DNA from: an uncultured Collinsella sp.
Lineage (GTDB): Bacteria; Actinomycetota; Coriobacteriia; Coriobacteriales; Coriobacteriaceae
Assembly: GCA_900554325.1 (NCBI GenBank)
Contig: USHA01000008.1
Coordinates: 1-41,138 of the forward strand
Length of the DNA: 41,138 nucleotides
Direction: 5' to 3'
The position numbers were made by a program, and so were the translations under genes. Below the pieces are notes generated by a model. It saw nothing but the letters and a program-made list of their open reading frames with translations, had not been told where the DNA came from and ran no database searches. This document shows positions 32,911-40,838 of the stretch, piece by piece; the first letter of the stretch is position 1; the number at the start of each line of letters is the position of its first letter.

Positions 32911-33174
32911 ATGATTTCGTTTGATTACAAGCCTCAGGGCGTGTGTGCTCGCAATATTCACCTTGACCTTTCCGATGACGGCAACAAGGTGGTGGGCGTT
33001 GAGTTTACCGGCGGCTGCGACGGCAATCTCAAGGCTATCTCCAAGCTGGTCGAGGGCGCTCCCGCCGATCGCGTAATCGAGGTTCTCGCCGGTAATACCT
33101 GCGGTATGAAAAAGACCTCCTGCGCCGACCAGCTTACGCGCGCTATCGAGGCCGCTCGCGCCGAGATCGCCTAA
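32911..33174 (+). CDS. TSCPD-domain protein (TIGR03905-like)
   Basis: An 87-residue protein with the short family pattern VCARNIHLDL, VEFTGGCDGNLKAISKLVEG and TSCADQLTRAIE. TSCPD domains also occur at the C-terminus of class II ribonucleotide reductases, where Cys residues bind zinc. Four Cys are present here (C12, C36, C64, C71). A standalone function is not established. GAGAGGGG precedes the ATG. TTGCAT-N17-TAATAG at 32850-32878 is a weak promoter candidate. The stop shares a base with the next start (TAATG), so the two are coupled. Confidence 0.85.
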   Translation: MISFDYKPQGVCARNIHLDLSDDGNKVVGVEFTGGCDGNLKAISKLVEGAPADRVIEVLAGNTCGMKKTSCADQLTRAIEAARAEIA

Positions 33175-34385
33175 TGGGTATCGCCGATCACATCAAGAAC
33201 GGAATATCGCGTCGCGGCTTTGTACTCGGTGGGGCTGCCGCGGGCGCTGCCACGGTGCTTGCCGGATGCTCGAAAAAAACGGGTACCAGCGATGATGCCG
33301 CCGGCGAGCCGCAGGTTATCAAGGACGATTCCAAAATCATCTCGATTACGGATGAGTACGAGGCAGTCGACATCGATCTTGAGCCGGCGGCGTCGTGGAC
33401 GCTGCCTCTGGGTACGCTGCTGTACTACTGCGACGGCGATTACGCCGCGGCGATGATGGCGCCCGCATCGGCACTGCACGCCAACACGCTCGGTGTGCTC
33501 AACCTGGGCGATGGCTCGCTTACCACATTAATCGAGGATCCTATCGAGGGCACGGGATATGCATTCTACGATGTCCGTGCCGGCGACGGCGTATTCGCGT
33601 GGGTTGAGATGAACTTTGCCAATTCATCGTGGAAGCTCTACGCTCAAAATCTGTCGGGCGCTTCGCTCTCTGGCGACGTGGTTGAGCTCGATCGAGGTGG
33701 CAAGGACTATGATCCGCCGCTGTTTACGGCGTTCGGGGCATCAGTCATCTGGTATAAAATGCCTTCGGCAGGCGGCAATAAAACGAGTAGTGATTCGTTT
33801 TGCTATCGTCGCTCGCTTGATGAATCCAAGGCCGAGGTAATTTGGAAATCGACGGGCCGCTTTGCATCGGCCCCGCGCGTGAGCGACGGCATTTTGACCA
33901 TCTCGCCGCGTGTCCGCAACGACGAGGGCGTCTACTACGGCATTACGGCAATCGATCTGACCGACGGCAACAACACCAAGCGTGCCCAGCTGGTGCTGCC
34001 TTCGTCGGTTTCGCCTTTCGAGGCCGTGTATATGGGCGACACCTTCGTGTTCTCCATCGAGGCGACGTATAGCGGTGTGGGTAGCCTGGGCAATATGGGC
34101 ACCTATATCGGTAGCGAGGGCGGGCCGTACCTCTTCCTTTCGCGTGAGCCGCTCGCGTGCGCCGCGGGAAGGAAAAATAAATACCTGGTTAAAGTTCAGG
34201 CGTCGCATTTTTTGATTGACACTTCGGCTAAGACCTACGGCTCGCTTCTGTCGCCCGACCGAGCCTTGGAGTATGGCGATTATCCTGCTACGGCGGGTAA
34301 ATCGAACTCGTTCTTAACGTACGCAACGGTGCGTAACAGTCAGGGGATTCCCGAGACGGTTACCGCTCGCTTGTTCTCTCTTTAG
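33174..34385 (+). CDS. Tat-exported lipoprotein, probable beta-propeller
   Basis: 403 residues. The N-terminus has a twin-arginine motif SRRGF (12-16), a hydrophobic stretch, and a lipobox LAGC (29-32), so it should be folded in the cytoplasm, exported by Tat and lipidated at C32. The mature part is rich in short strand-like segments with repeated Asp-Gly turns (GVLNLGDGSLTTLIED, GVFAWVEMNF, FTAFGASVIWYKM, GILTISPRV), like a propeller. No catalytic motif seen. Its start overlaps the TSCPD gene by one base. Function unknown. Confidence 0.8.
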   Translation: MGIADHIKNGISRRGFVLGGAAAGAATVLAGCSKKTGTSDDAAGEPQVIKDDSKIISITDEYEAVDIDLEPAASWTLPLGTLLYYCDGDYAAAMMAPASALHANTLGVLNLGDGSLTTLIEDPIEGTGYAFYDVRAGDGVFAWVEMNFANSSWKLYAQNLSGASLSGDVVELDRGGKDYDPPLFTAFGASVIWYKMPSAGGNKTSSDSFCYRRSLDESKAEVIWKSTGRFASAPRVSDGILTISPRVRNDEGVYYGITAIDLTDGNNTKRAQLVLPSSVSPFEAVYMGDTFVFSIEATYSGVGSLGNMGTYIGSEGGPYLFLSREPLACAAGRKNKYLVKVQASHFLIDTSAKTYGSLLSPDRALEYGDYPATAGKSNSFLTYATVRNSQGIPETVTARLFSL

Positions 34386-34444
34386 TCTCCGAGGGGTTAA
34401 AAAGGCGTCGACAGGGGAATAAGCGCGTTGTGACTATGAGTACC

Positions 34445-34483
34445 GCCCGCCGAGCTATCGCACCCATGCGATACCCGGTGGGC
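34445..34483 (+). other. Long hairpin upstream of the two-component genes
   Basis: GCCCGCCG pairs with CGGTGGGC outside and TATCGCA with TGCGATA inside, around CCCA. No T-tract follows, so it is not a classical terminator. It lies 57 bp before the response regulator start and could be a leader structure or the end of the lipoprotein transcript. Confidence 0.45.
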
Positions 34484-34539
34484 TCAGGTGCGTTAAAATG
34501 AGCTTGTTCTTAGCTAATTGAGACAGGGGGGGCCGTGTT

Positions 34540-35262
34540 ATGGCTTCAGATGCAAAAAAGATTCTGCTGGTCGAGGATGAGAAGGCAATCCGTGACGCTG
34601 TCGCTGCCTATCTCGAGCGCGAGGGCTATTGGGTTGTGGGCGTGGGCGACGGCCAGTCCGCTATCGAGGAGTTCGAGAAGCATCAGTTCGACCTGGTCGT
34701 GCTCGACCTCATGCTCCCTAAGATTCCCGGCGAGCGCGTTTGCCGCACCATTCGCGACACCTCGGATGTCCCCATCATTATGCTGACGGCCAAGGGCGAG
34801 ATCGAGGACCGTATTATCGGTCTCGAGCTCGGTGCCGACGACTACCTGATCAAGCCGTTCTCGCCGCGCGAGCTTGTCGCGCGCGTGCGCGCCTTGTTCC
34901 GCCGTGCCCACCAGGCCGATGAGCCGGCCGTCGAGGTGCTCGACTTTGGCGATCTGGTCATTGACATCTCGGGCCACAAGATTTTGGTCGAGGGCAAGGA
35001 AGTCGACCTGACGGCTTCCGAGTTCAAGCTGCTCACCACGCTTGCCCGTCACCCCGGCCGCGTCTACAACCGCATGGAGCTGGTCGAGAAGGTGCTCGGC
35101 TACGACTTTGAGGGTTACGAGCGCACTATCGACAGCCACGTGAAGAACCTTCGCGCCAAGCTGGGCGACGACCCCAAGAAGCCCAAGTGGCTCTACACCG
35201 TCCACGGTGTCGGCTACCGCTTCGAGGCTCCGACCAAGACCGATAAGTCGGACGAGAAATAA
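34540..35262 (+). CDS. OmpR-family response regulator
   Basis: A 240-residue two-domain regulator. Receiver domain with acidic pocket E12-D13, phospho-acceptor D56 (VVLDLMLP), T83 and K105 (IKPFS). C-terminal OmpR/PhoB winged helix (about 135-232) ending YTVHGVGYRFEAP. The start has a G-rich but atypical leader (AGGGGGGGCC) and an ATG at 34540. It is 12 bp before the sensor kinase gene, so they form a cognate pair. Similar to PhoP/RegX3/MtrA types, but the exact stimulus cannot be told from the sequence. Confidence 0.93.
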   Translation: MASDAKKILLVEDEKAIRDAVAAYLEREGYWVVGVGDGQSAIEEFEKHQFDLVVLDLMLPKIPGERVCRTIRDTSDVPIIMLTAKGEIEDRIIGLELGADDYLIKPFSPRELVARVRALFRRAHQADEPAVEVLDFGDLVIDISGHKILVEGKEVDLTASEFKLLTTLARHPGRVYNRMELVEKVLGYDFEGYERTIDSHVKNLRAKLGDDPKKPKWLYTVHGVGYRFEAPTKTDKSDEK

Positions 35263-35274
35263 AGGAAATCACAT

Positions 35275-36840
35275 ATGACACCTGCGCGCTTTGAAATCGG
35301 GCAAAAGCATAAGCAGGAGAACGAGGCGGGTTCCAAGGCTAGTTGGAACACGCCTCGTTCCGATTCACGGCCAACGATGAGCTATCCCTCGCGCATGGCA
35401 CTTGCTTTTGCCCTGACATCGCTCATGACGGTATTGGTGCTGGTGGGCGTTGTCTCTGTTGTGTGGGGCACGGTCTTTTCGGATTACACACGCTCCAATA
35501 TCGTCGAAATCGCAAATTCCGCTGCCGAGAAGTTGGCGACCTCATATGAGGAAAACGGCTCTTGGACCGCGGGAGAACTGCGCACGGTCGCAACGTCGAG
35601 TTTGGTTTCCGACGATCTGGGCATGCAGGTCGTCAATAAAAAGGGTGTGATCGTTTATGACGATTCCTGGCCCTCGGCAAGCGCCACCGCCGATGTACGC
35701 GAAAACCAGGCTACGACCGACGACACGAGCGGCAAGAGGGCATCGCATAGCCCGGTCTCGTCTGCTCCAACCGACTCCGATAGCGTTGCTAACGTCGAGA
35801 TTGTAACGTCTTCCGGCGAGCATGTCGGACAGGTAAAGCTGTGGGCCATCGGCTCCGACGCTCTGCTCACCAAGGCGGACTCTGCGTTTAGGGAGAAGAC
35901 CTTTAACGCCATGGCCCTCGCCGCGGTTGTTGCAATCTGCATTTCGGTCGTTATCGGATCGCTCGTGTCGCGCATGCTCACCAAACCGATTCATCGCATC
36001 ACCAGTACCGCAAAGCAAATCCGTGACGGCGACCTGTCGGCTCGCACGGGGCTGCGCGGTGATGACGAGATCGATCAGCTGGGTGAGACCTTCGATGAGA
36101 TGGCCACCTCGCTCGAGAAGGATATGAAACACGAGAAGCGCCTGACCTCAGACGTTGCACACGAGCTTCGCACGCCGCTTATGGCCATGCTCGCAACGGT
36201 CGAGGCCATGCAGGATGGCGTGTATCCCACCGACGATGAGCATTTGGAGACCGTTGCTTCCGAGACGCGTCGCCTGGCTCGTCTGGTGCAGCAGATGCTC
36301 GACCTATCGCGTATGGAAAACAGCACGGCTCCGCTCAATCTAGAACCGGTGGACATGGTTCCGTTCGTGCGATCGATTGTGAACGGCCAGGAGCGTCTGT
36401 TTGCCGACCGTGACCTTCGTCTTCGCTTTGCAGATGAAACCCAAGGGCACGACGATGTCGTCGAGGCCGATCCCGACATGATCACGCAATGTGTTATCAA
36501 CCTCATGAGCAACGCCATGCGCTACACCCCCGAGGGCGGTTGGGTCGTGGTGTCGGTGCTCAGTGACCGCAGGCACGTCAGCATTGCCGTTTCTGATACC
36601 GGCATCGGTATTGCCAAGGACGATCTGTCGCGCATTTTCGGGCGGTTTTGGCGCGCCGATGCCAGCCGCGCCCGCGAAGCTGGCGGCCTGGGCGTCGGCC
36701 TCGCCGTGACCAAGCAGATCGTCGAGCATCACCATGGCTACATATCCGTGGAGTCGGAGCTTGGAAAGGGTACGACTTTTACAATTCATCTGCCCCGCGA
36801 GCACACGGCGGACGCGGCATCTACTACAATGGAGCACTAG
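35275..36840 (+). CDS. Membrane sensor histidine kinase
   Basis: 521 residues. A cytoplasmic N-terminus of 40 residues, TM1 at about 41-68, an extracytoplasmic sensor region of about 145 residues (69-212, Ser/Thr/Asp-rich in the middle), TM2 at 213-236, a HAMP domain (about 237-289), HisKA with H296 in DVAHELRTPL, and a HATPase domain with NLMSNAMRYTP (N box), SDTGIGI, FGRFWRAD and GGLGVGLAVTKQIV. All kinase boxes are intact. AAAGGA precedes the ATG. Partner of the preceding response regulator. Confidence 0.93.
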   Translation: MTPARFEIGQKHKQENEAGSKASWNTPRSDSRPTMSYPSRMALAFALTSLMTVLVLVGVVSVVWGTVFSDYTRSNIVEIANSAAEKLATSYEENGSWTAGELRTVATSSLVSDDLGMQVVNKKGVIVYDDSWPSASATADVRENQATTDDTSGKRASHSPVSSAPTDSDSVANVEIVTSSGEHVGQVKLWAIGSDALLTKADSAFREKTFNAMALAAVVAICISVVIGSLVSRMLTKPIHRITSTAKQIRDGDLSARTGLRGDDEIDQLGETFDEMATSLEKDMKHEKRLTSDVAHELRTPLMAMLATVEAMQDGVYPTDDEHLETVASETRRLARLVQQMLDLSRMENSTAPLNLEPVDMVPFVRSIVNGQERLFADRDLRLRFADETQGHDDVVEADPDMITQCVINLMSNAMRYTPEGGWVVVSVLSDRRHVSIAVSDTGIGIAKDDLSRIFGRFWRADASRAREAGGLGVGLAVTKQIVEHHHGYISVESELGKGTTFTIHLPREHTADAASTTMEH

Positions 36841-36898
36841 CTTTTCGCTATTCGGTGAAGGAGGGGCCGCGTCCCTGCCGCTCCGAGTTTGCGAAAAC

Positions 36899-36918
36899 AT
36901 GCGGGAAAGAACCCGCAT
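36899..36918 (+). other. Short hairpin before purC
   Basis: ATGCGGG-AAAGAA-CCCGCAT followed by TTCTGT, between the kinase and purC. The stem is short and the T-tract is poor. It may be a weak terminator or attenuator. Confidence 0.4.
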
Positions 36919-36949
36919 TTCTGTCGTATTTAGGTAAGGAGTGACTCAC

Positions 36950-37837
36950 GTGACAACGATGGAGCGTCGTCCGGATTCCCGTGGCAAGGTTCGTGATATT
37001 TACGATGCCGGTGAAAACCTGCTGATGGTCGCCACCGACCGCATTTCTGCGTTCGACTTCATTCTTCCCGACGAGATTCCGTTTAAGGGAGAGGTGCTCA
37101 ATCGCATCTCGGCATTCTGGTTCGATAAGTTTGCCGACATCGTTCCCAACCATCTCGTTTCCATCGACCCGGCGGATTTCCCCGAGGAGTTTGCTGAGTA
37201 TCGTGACTACCTCGCTGGCCGCGCCATGCTGGTTAAGAAGGCCCAGACGATTCCTATCGAGTGCATCGTCCGCGGCTATCTGACCGGTTCGGGCAAGAAG
37301 ACCTACGACGAGAACGGCACCGTCTGCGGCATCCAGCTGCCTGAGGGCCTGACCGAGGCTTCCAAGCTTCCCGAGCCGTTGTTCACGCCGTCCACGAAGG
37401 CCGAGATCGGTGACCACGACGAGAACATCTCGTTCGAGCGTTGCTGCGAGATCGTGGGCGAGGACATCGCCACGCAGATTCGTGACCTTTCCCTCAAGAT
37501 CTACAAGGCCGCTGCCGAGTACGCCGCGACCCGTGGCATCATCATTGCCGACACCAAGTTCGAGTTTGGTGTCATCGATGGCAAGGTCACGCTGATCGAC
37601 GAGTGCCTCACGCCCGACTCCAGCCGTTTCTGGCCTGCTGCCAGCTACGAGGAGGGCAAGATCCAGCCTAGCTACGACAAGCAATTCGTCCGCAATTGGC
37701 TCAAGGCCAACTGGGACATGACGGGGGAGACCCCGCACCTGCCCGCCGAGGTCATCGATGGCACGTCCGAGCGCTATCGCGAGGCCTTCCAGATCATCAC
37801 GGGCTCCCAGTTCACAAGCATGAAGGAGAACGCATAA
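36950..37837 (+). CDS. purC: Phosphoribosylaminoimidazole-succinocarboxamide synthase
   Basis: SAICAR synthetase, the step before purB in purine synthesis: it joins CAIR with aspartate using ATP. 295 residues, the longer yeast-like form. Motifs: GKVRDIYDAGENLLMVATDRISAFD, IECIVRGYLTGSGKK, ADTKFEFG and LIDECLTPDSSRFWP. I choose the GTG at 36950 because AAGGAG lies 8 bases upstream. The GTG at 36941 overlaps that site. The next gene begins directly after the stop codon. Confidence 0.95.
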   Translation: MTTMERRPDSRGKVRDIYDAGENLLMVATDRISAFDFILPDEIPFKGEVLNRISAFWFDKFADIVPNHLVSIDPADFPEEFAEYRDYLAGRAMLVKKAQTIPIECIVRGYLTGSGKKTYDENGTVCGIQLPEGLTEASKLPEPLFTPSTKAEIGDHDENISFERCCEIVGEDIATQIRDLSLKIYKAAAEYAATRGIIIADTKFEFGVIDGKVTLIDECLTPDSSRFWPAASYEEGKIQPSYDKQFVRNWLKANWDMTGETPHLPAEVIDGTSERYREAFQIITGSQFTSMKENA

Positions 37838-38413
37838 GTGAGTACCCGTAGCGCCACGAACAAGCGCACGCAATCCCACGAAGTTACCGGGGTTGCGCGC
37901 AAGTCTGCCGCATCTGCTAAGCCCGCCCGCCAAGCAGCGAGCTCCGTTCGCGTCGTGCCGGCTTCGTCTAAGGCACGCCGCAAAGAGCTCGAGAAGGGCG
38001 AGAACCTCGAGGGCCTCTCTAAAGAGGAGAAGCGCGCCCGCAAGGCTAAGCAGCGCGCCAAGGAGGACCGCATCTATACGGTGTCGAATATCCTCCTCAA
38101 GCAGGACGAGGACTACACCAAGCGCCGTCGCATCTGGTGGATTGTGCTCGCCATTGGCATGGTGCTCGTCGTGGCAATTTGGGCCTCGCTGTACTTCGCT
38201 CCCGCTGGCATGGTGTCCAGCCCTGTCCAGATGGTCGGCATCGTTTTGTCCTATGTCATCATCCTAGGTGACTTTATCTACGACTTCGCTCGTATTCGTC
38301 CCTTGCGCAACATGTACCGCGCGCAGGCCGAGGGCATGTCCGAGAACAAGCTCAACGCTCTTATCGAGCGCGCAGCTGCCGAGGAGGACAAGAAGGACTC
38401 CAAGAAGAAGTAG
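37838..38413 (+). CDS. Two-TM membrane protein of unknown function
   Basis: 191 residues starting with a GTG immediately after the purC stop. AAGGAG within the purC end serves as ribosome-binding site, so the genes are coupled. Residues 1-98 are Lys/Arg/Ala-rich and probably cytoplasmic (SKEEKRARKAKQRAKEDR). Two hydrophobic segments lie at about 99-120 and 130-150. The C-terminus is charged (ERAAAEEDKKDSKKK). No family motif recognised. A terminator follows. Confidence 0.75.
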   Translation: MSTRSATNKRTQSHEVTGVARKSAASAKPARQAASSVRVVPASSKARRKELEKGENLEGLSKEEKRARKAKQRAKEDRIYTVSNILLKQDEDYTKRRRIWWIVLAIGMVLVVAIWASLYFAPAGMVSSPVQMVGIVLSYVIILGDFIYDFARIRPLRNMYRAQAEGMSENKLNALIERAAAEEDKKDSKKK

Positions 38414-38443
38414 CGTTTGCATACATACTTATCGCTAAGATAT

Positions 38444-38474
38444 AAGGCGCGTCGTTTTTGCGGCGCGCCTTTTT
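38444..38474 (+). terminator. Intrinsic terminator after purC unit
   Basis: AAGGCGCGTCG-TTTTTG-CGGCGCGCCTT with one wobble pair, T-run at 38470-38474. Confidence 0.88.
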
Positions 38475-38502
38475 ACTGTTCTATAGATAGATGGAGTGGC
38501 AC

Positions 38503-39783
38503 ATGATTCGAGCTGCCCTGACGGTCGAAGAGGCCCTGGAGGGTATGAAGTCCCTGGAGCCCAAGATTAAAAACTATGCGCGCCTGGTTGTCCGCAAGGG
38601 CGTAAACGTTAAGCCCGGCCAGGAAGTCGTCGTTCAGTCTCCGGTTGAGTGCGTGCCGTTTGCGCGCGTGGTGGTCGCGGAGGCCTATGCTGCCGGCGCC
38701 GGCCACGTGACGGTCATCTGGGCCGATGATGCCATAACGAGGCTCACGTACGAGCATGTCGAGAAAAGCTATTTTGAGCAGACGCCCGAGTGGAAGCGCC
38801 TGCAGCTGGATTCCCTGGCCCAGGACGGTGCCTGCTTTATCTTTATCGAGGGTGCGGACCCCGCCGCCCTTAAGGGCATCGATCCCGCTAAGCCCGCTGC
38901 AGCTTCTAAGGCAAAGAACACGCAGTGCAAAGTTTTCCGCCGTGGACTGGATTACAACATCAACCCATGGTGTATCGCCGGCGCTCCGGTCGTGGCTTGG
39001 GCGCGCGAGGTGTTCCCGGGAGACGCCGATGAGGTTGCAATCTATAAGCTGTGGAATGCGATTCTGCACACCGCTCGCGCCGATGGCCAGGACCCGGAGA
39101 GCGACTGGGAGCTTCATGACGCGGCGTTCGAAAAGAACTTACGCTTCCTGAACGACAATCGTTTTGACCGGCTGCATTACACCTCGGCAAATGGAACCGA
39201 TCTGACGATTGGCATGACGAAGGGTCACGAGTGGGCCGGTGGCAAGGGCAGGACGCCCGATGGGCACCCCTTCTTCCCCAACATTCCCACCGAGGAGGTT
39301 TTCACCTCGCCTAATCGTATGCGTGCCGACGGTATCGTGTATTCGGCTATGCCGCTCATTCACCACGGTAACAAGGTTGACGATTTTTGGATTAAGTTCG
39401 AGGCCGGCCGCGTAGTGGACTACGATGCCCGTGTGGGCAAGGCGACGCTTGCGAGCATTATTGACACCGATGAAGGTGCCGCTCATCTGGGCGAGGCCGC
39501 GCTCATTTCCAAGAACACTCCGATCCGCGAAAGCGGCGTTCTGTTCTATGACACGCTCTATGACGAGAACGCCAGCTGTCATCTTGCGTTGGGAGTCGGC
39601 TTCCCCGAGTGCATCGAGGGTGGATATGATATGTCCAAAGAGGAGCTCCTGGAGCATGGCGTTAACGTTTCGAGCACGCACGTCGATTTTATGATCGGCA
39701 CGGACGACATCGATATTACGGGCATTACGCCTGATGGACGTGAAGTTGTGATTTTCCAGAACGGCCAATGGAGTTGGGAATAG
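38503..39783 (+). CDS. M29-family aminopeptidase
   Basis: A 426-residue metallo-aminopeptidase of the AmpS/AmpT (thermophilic aminopeptidase) family, cytoplasmic, removing N-terminal residues from peptides. Candidate metal ligands by motif are E264 or E265 (NIPTEEVFTSP), E331 (HLGEAALI), H360 (ENASCHLALG), H393 and D395 (STHVDFMIG). GGAG lies 6 bases before the ATG at 38503. An ATG 12 bases earlier overlaps that site and is less likely. The promoter of the following tRNA-Lys begins in its last codons. Confidence 0.93.
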   Translation: MIRAALTVEEALEGMKSLEPKIKNYARLVVRKGVNVKPGQEVVVQSPVECVPFARVVVAEAYAAGAGHVTVIWADDAITRLTYEHVEKSYFEQTPEWKRLQLDSLAQDGACFIFIEGADPAALKGIDPAKPAAASKAKNTQCKVFRRGLDYNINPWCIAGAPVVAWAREVFPGDADEVAIYKLWNAILHTARADGQDPESDWELHDAAFEKNLRFLNDNRFDRLHYTSANGTDLTIGMTKGHEWAGGKGRTPDGHPFFPNIPTEEVFTSPNRMRADGIVYSAMPLIHHGNKVDDFWIKFEAGRVVDYDARVGKATLASIIDTDEGAAHLGEAALISKNTPIRESGVLFYDTLYDENASCHLALGVGFPECIEGGYDMSKEELLEHGVNVSSTHVDFMIGTDDIDITGITPDGREVVIFQNGQWSWE

Positions 39784-39802
39784 TCCCAGACCGTGGTACA
39801 AT
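39774..39802 (+). promoter_or_regulatory. Promoter of tRNA-Lys
   Basis: TTGGGA (39774-39779) and TACAAT (39797-39802) with a 17-bp spacer, ending 9 bp before the tRNA. Confidence 0.65.
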
Positions 39803-39811
39803 GCCACCCGC

Positions 39812-39884
39812 GGGCCGTTAGCTCAGCTGGCAGAGCAGGGGACTTTTAATCCCAAGGTCCAGGGTTCGAACCCCTGACGGCCCA
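39812..39884 (+). tRNA. tRNA-Lys (anticodon TTT)
   Basis: Acceptor GGGCCGT/ACGGCCC, D-arm GCTC/GAGC, anticodon arm GGGGA-CTTTTAA-TCCCA (anticodon TTT; the outermost pair is a G-A mismatch), T-arm CAGGG-TTCGAAC-CCCTG, discriminator A. CCA is not encoded: the genome reads CCC after position 73, unlike tRNA-Gly in this window. A terminator follows, and its 3' end is repeated at 40047. Confidence 0.95.
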
Positions 39885-39892
39885 CCCAAAGA
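39868..39892 (+). repeat. 25-bp direct repeat, copy in tRNA-Lys 3' end
   Basis: GAACCCCTGACGGCCCACCC plus AAAGA, from the T-loop through the tRNA end. An exact second copy begins 179 bp downstream at 40047. Such repeats of a tRNA 3' end are typical of integrase attachment sites. Confidence 0.75.
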
Positions 39893-39899
39893 TTGTTGA

Positions 39900-39930
39900 G
39901 ACGGTCAACTTCGGTTGGCCGTCTTTTTTG
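39900..39930 (+). terminator. Intrinsic terminator of tRNA-Lys
   Basis: GACGGTCAAC-TTCG-GTTGGCCGTC (one wobble pair, UUCG tetraloop) followed by six T. Confidence 0.92.
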
Positions 39931-39936
39931 TTGCCG

Positions 39937-40071
39937 GTGCACGGGTTCGAACCCGTCGGGGCGCGGAGCTGAGTAAACGCGTGAGCGTTTGCCAGCGCAG
40001 CGCGCAAGGCGCGAAAGCGCCGCAGCGGCCGCCTGCGGAGCAGGCTGAACCCCTGACGGCCCACCCAAAGA
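39937..40071. repeat. tRNA-trailing hairpin element, copy behind tRNA-Lys
   Basis: GTGCACGGGTTCGAACCCGT (T-loop-like palindrome) followed by hairpins AAACGC-GTGA-GCGTTT, GGCGC-GAAA-GCGCC and GCCTGC-GGA-GCAGGC, and finally the exact 25-bp copy of the tRNA-Lys end (40047-40071). The order of parts matches the element behind tRNA-Gly, with the first two stems partly conserved and the third entirely different. All loops are GNA or GNNA types. Confidence 0.7.
40047..40071 (+). repeat. 25-bp direct repeat, second copy
   Basis: Exact copy of 39868-39892, ending just before the ribosome-binding site of the TraX-like gene. Candidate attR-type or duplicated tRNA end. Confidence 0.75.
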
Positions 40072-40083
40072 AAGGAAAACGAA

Positions 40084-40776
40084 ATGAAAACAGACAGATA
40101 CGGAATTAGCGGCAGCACATTAAAAATAATAGCGGCCATTTCGATGGTTCTCGATCATGTAAGCAGGATCGTCCTGACCAATGGAATCATGACTCACGCA
40201 TCGTACAATCAGATATCAGACGAGCAGTGGGCGATTCTAAGCGAGGCTTCGGATGTGCTTCATGTTCTTGGCAGAATTGCATTTCCCTTATTTTGCTTTT
40301 TGATAGTTGAGGGATTTTTGCATACTCATGACATAAAGAAGTACCTGCGAAATATGCTTGTCTTCGCAATCATTGCGGAGCCCATATACGATTTCGTTCA
40401 AACCGGGCAACTATTCGACCTTCGGCAACAAAATGTTATGTGTGAGCTCCTGCTTTCCTTGGTCTTTTTGATTATTCTGGAAAAGATACAAAGTCTTTCA
40501 AAATGGAAGAGGCACATCGCAGAATTTGCTCTGATTGTTTTGATAGCACTGGCAGCTGAATACACTAAACTAGATGGCGGCGTGTATGGCATTCTGCTTG
40601 TGGCTGCATTCTATTTATTCCATGACAGCAAGGCCAAGATGTTCTTTGCTGCAGTATGCGTAGTGCTCCTTTCGTCATGCCATATAGTTGGCGGCGGATT
40701 TGAGTTTGCTACAGCTAATGTATTTAATGTATTTAAGGTTGATTTCCGATCTCAGCCGAACACTTTGAACGGATAG
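40084..40776 (+). CDS. TraX-family membrane protein, possibly with altered C-terminus
   Basis: 230 residues. The N-terminal pattern TLKIIAAISMVLDHVSRI, LGRIAFPLFCFLIVEGFLHT and NMLVFAIIAEPIYDF is that of TraX, a multi-pass membrane protein family named for F-pilin acetylation and related to acyltransferases. Chromosomal copies have unknown roles. Several hydrophobic segments follow to about residue 205. The last 30 residues (FEFATANVFNVFKVDFRSQPNTLNG) do not show the hydrophobic ending with FYPLHL that I expect in the family, so the end may be truncated, perhaps by the adjoining mobile element. A+T content is much higher than its neighbours, suggesting transfer. AAAGG precedes the ATG. Confidence 0.8.
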   Translation: MKTDRYGISGSTLKIIAAISMVLDHVSRIVLTNGIMTHASYNQISDEQWAILSEASDVLHVLGRIAFPLFCFLIVEGFLHTHDIKKYLRNMLVFAIIAEPIYDFVQTGQLFDLRQQNVMCELLLSLVFLIILEKIQSLSKWKRHIAEFALIVLIALAAEYTKLDGGVYGILLVAAFYLFHDSKAKMFFAAVCVVLLSSCHIVGGGFEFATANVFNVFKVDFRSQPNTLNG

Positions 40777-40798
40777 GCCGTTCCCGCAGTTAGCTGAA

Positions 40799-40838
40799 CG
40801 CCCCCGCGGCCCCTCCTGGGGTCCGGGGGCGTCGTTTT
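40799..40838 (+). terminator. GC-rich hairpin, terminator-like
   Basis: CGCCCCCGCGGCCCC-TCCT-GGGGTCCGGGGGCG followed by TCGTTTT, 22 bp after the TraX-like gene. The region 40840-40962 holds no gene I can support and probably includes the end of the mobile element. Confidence 0.55.

Noticed and set aside
39945..39960. T-arm of another tRNA behind tRNA-Lys
   Set aside because: ACGGGTTCGAACCCGT is a palindrome with a 6-base centre, not a stem plus 7-base loop, and no other tRNA arms surround it.
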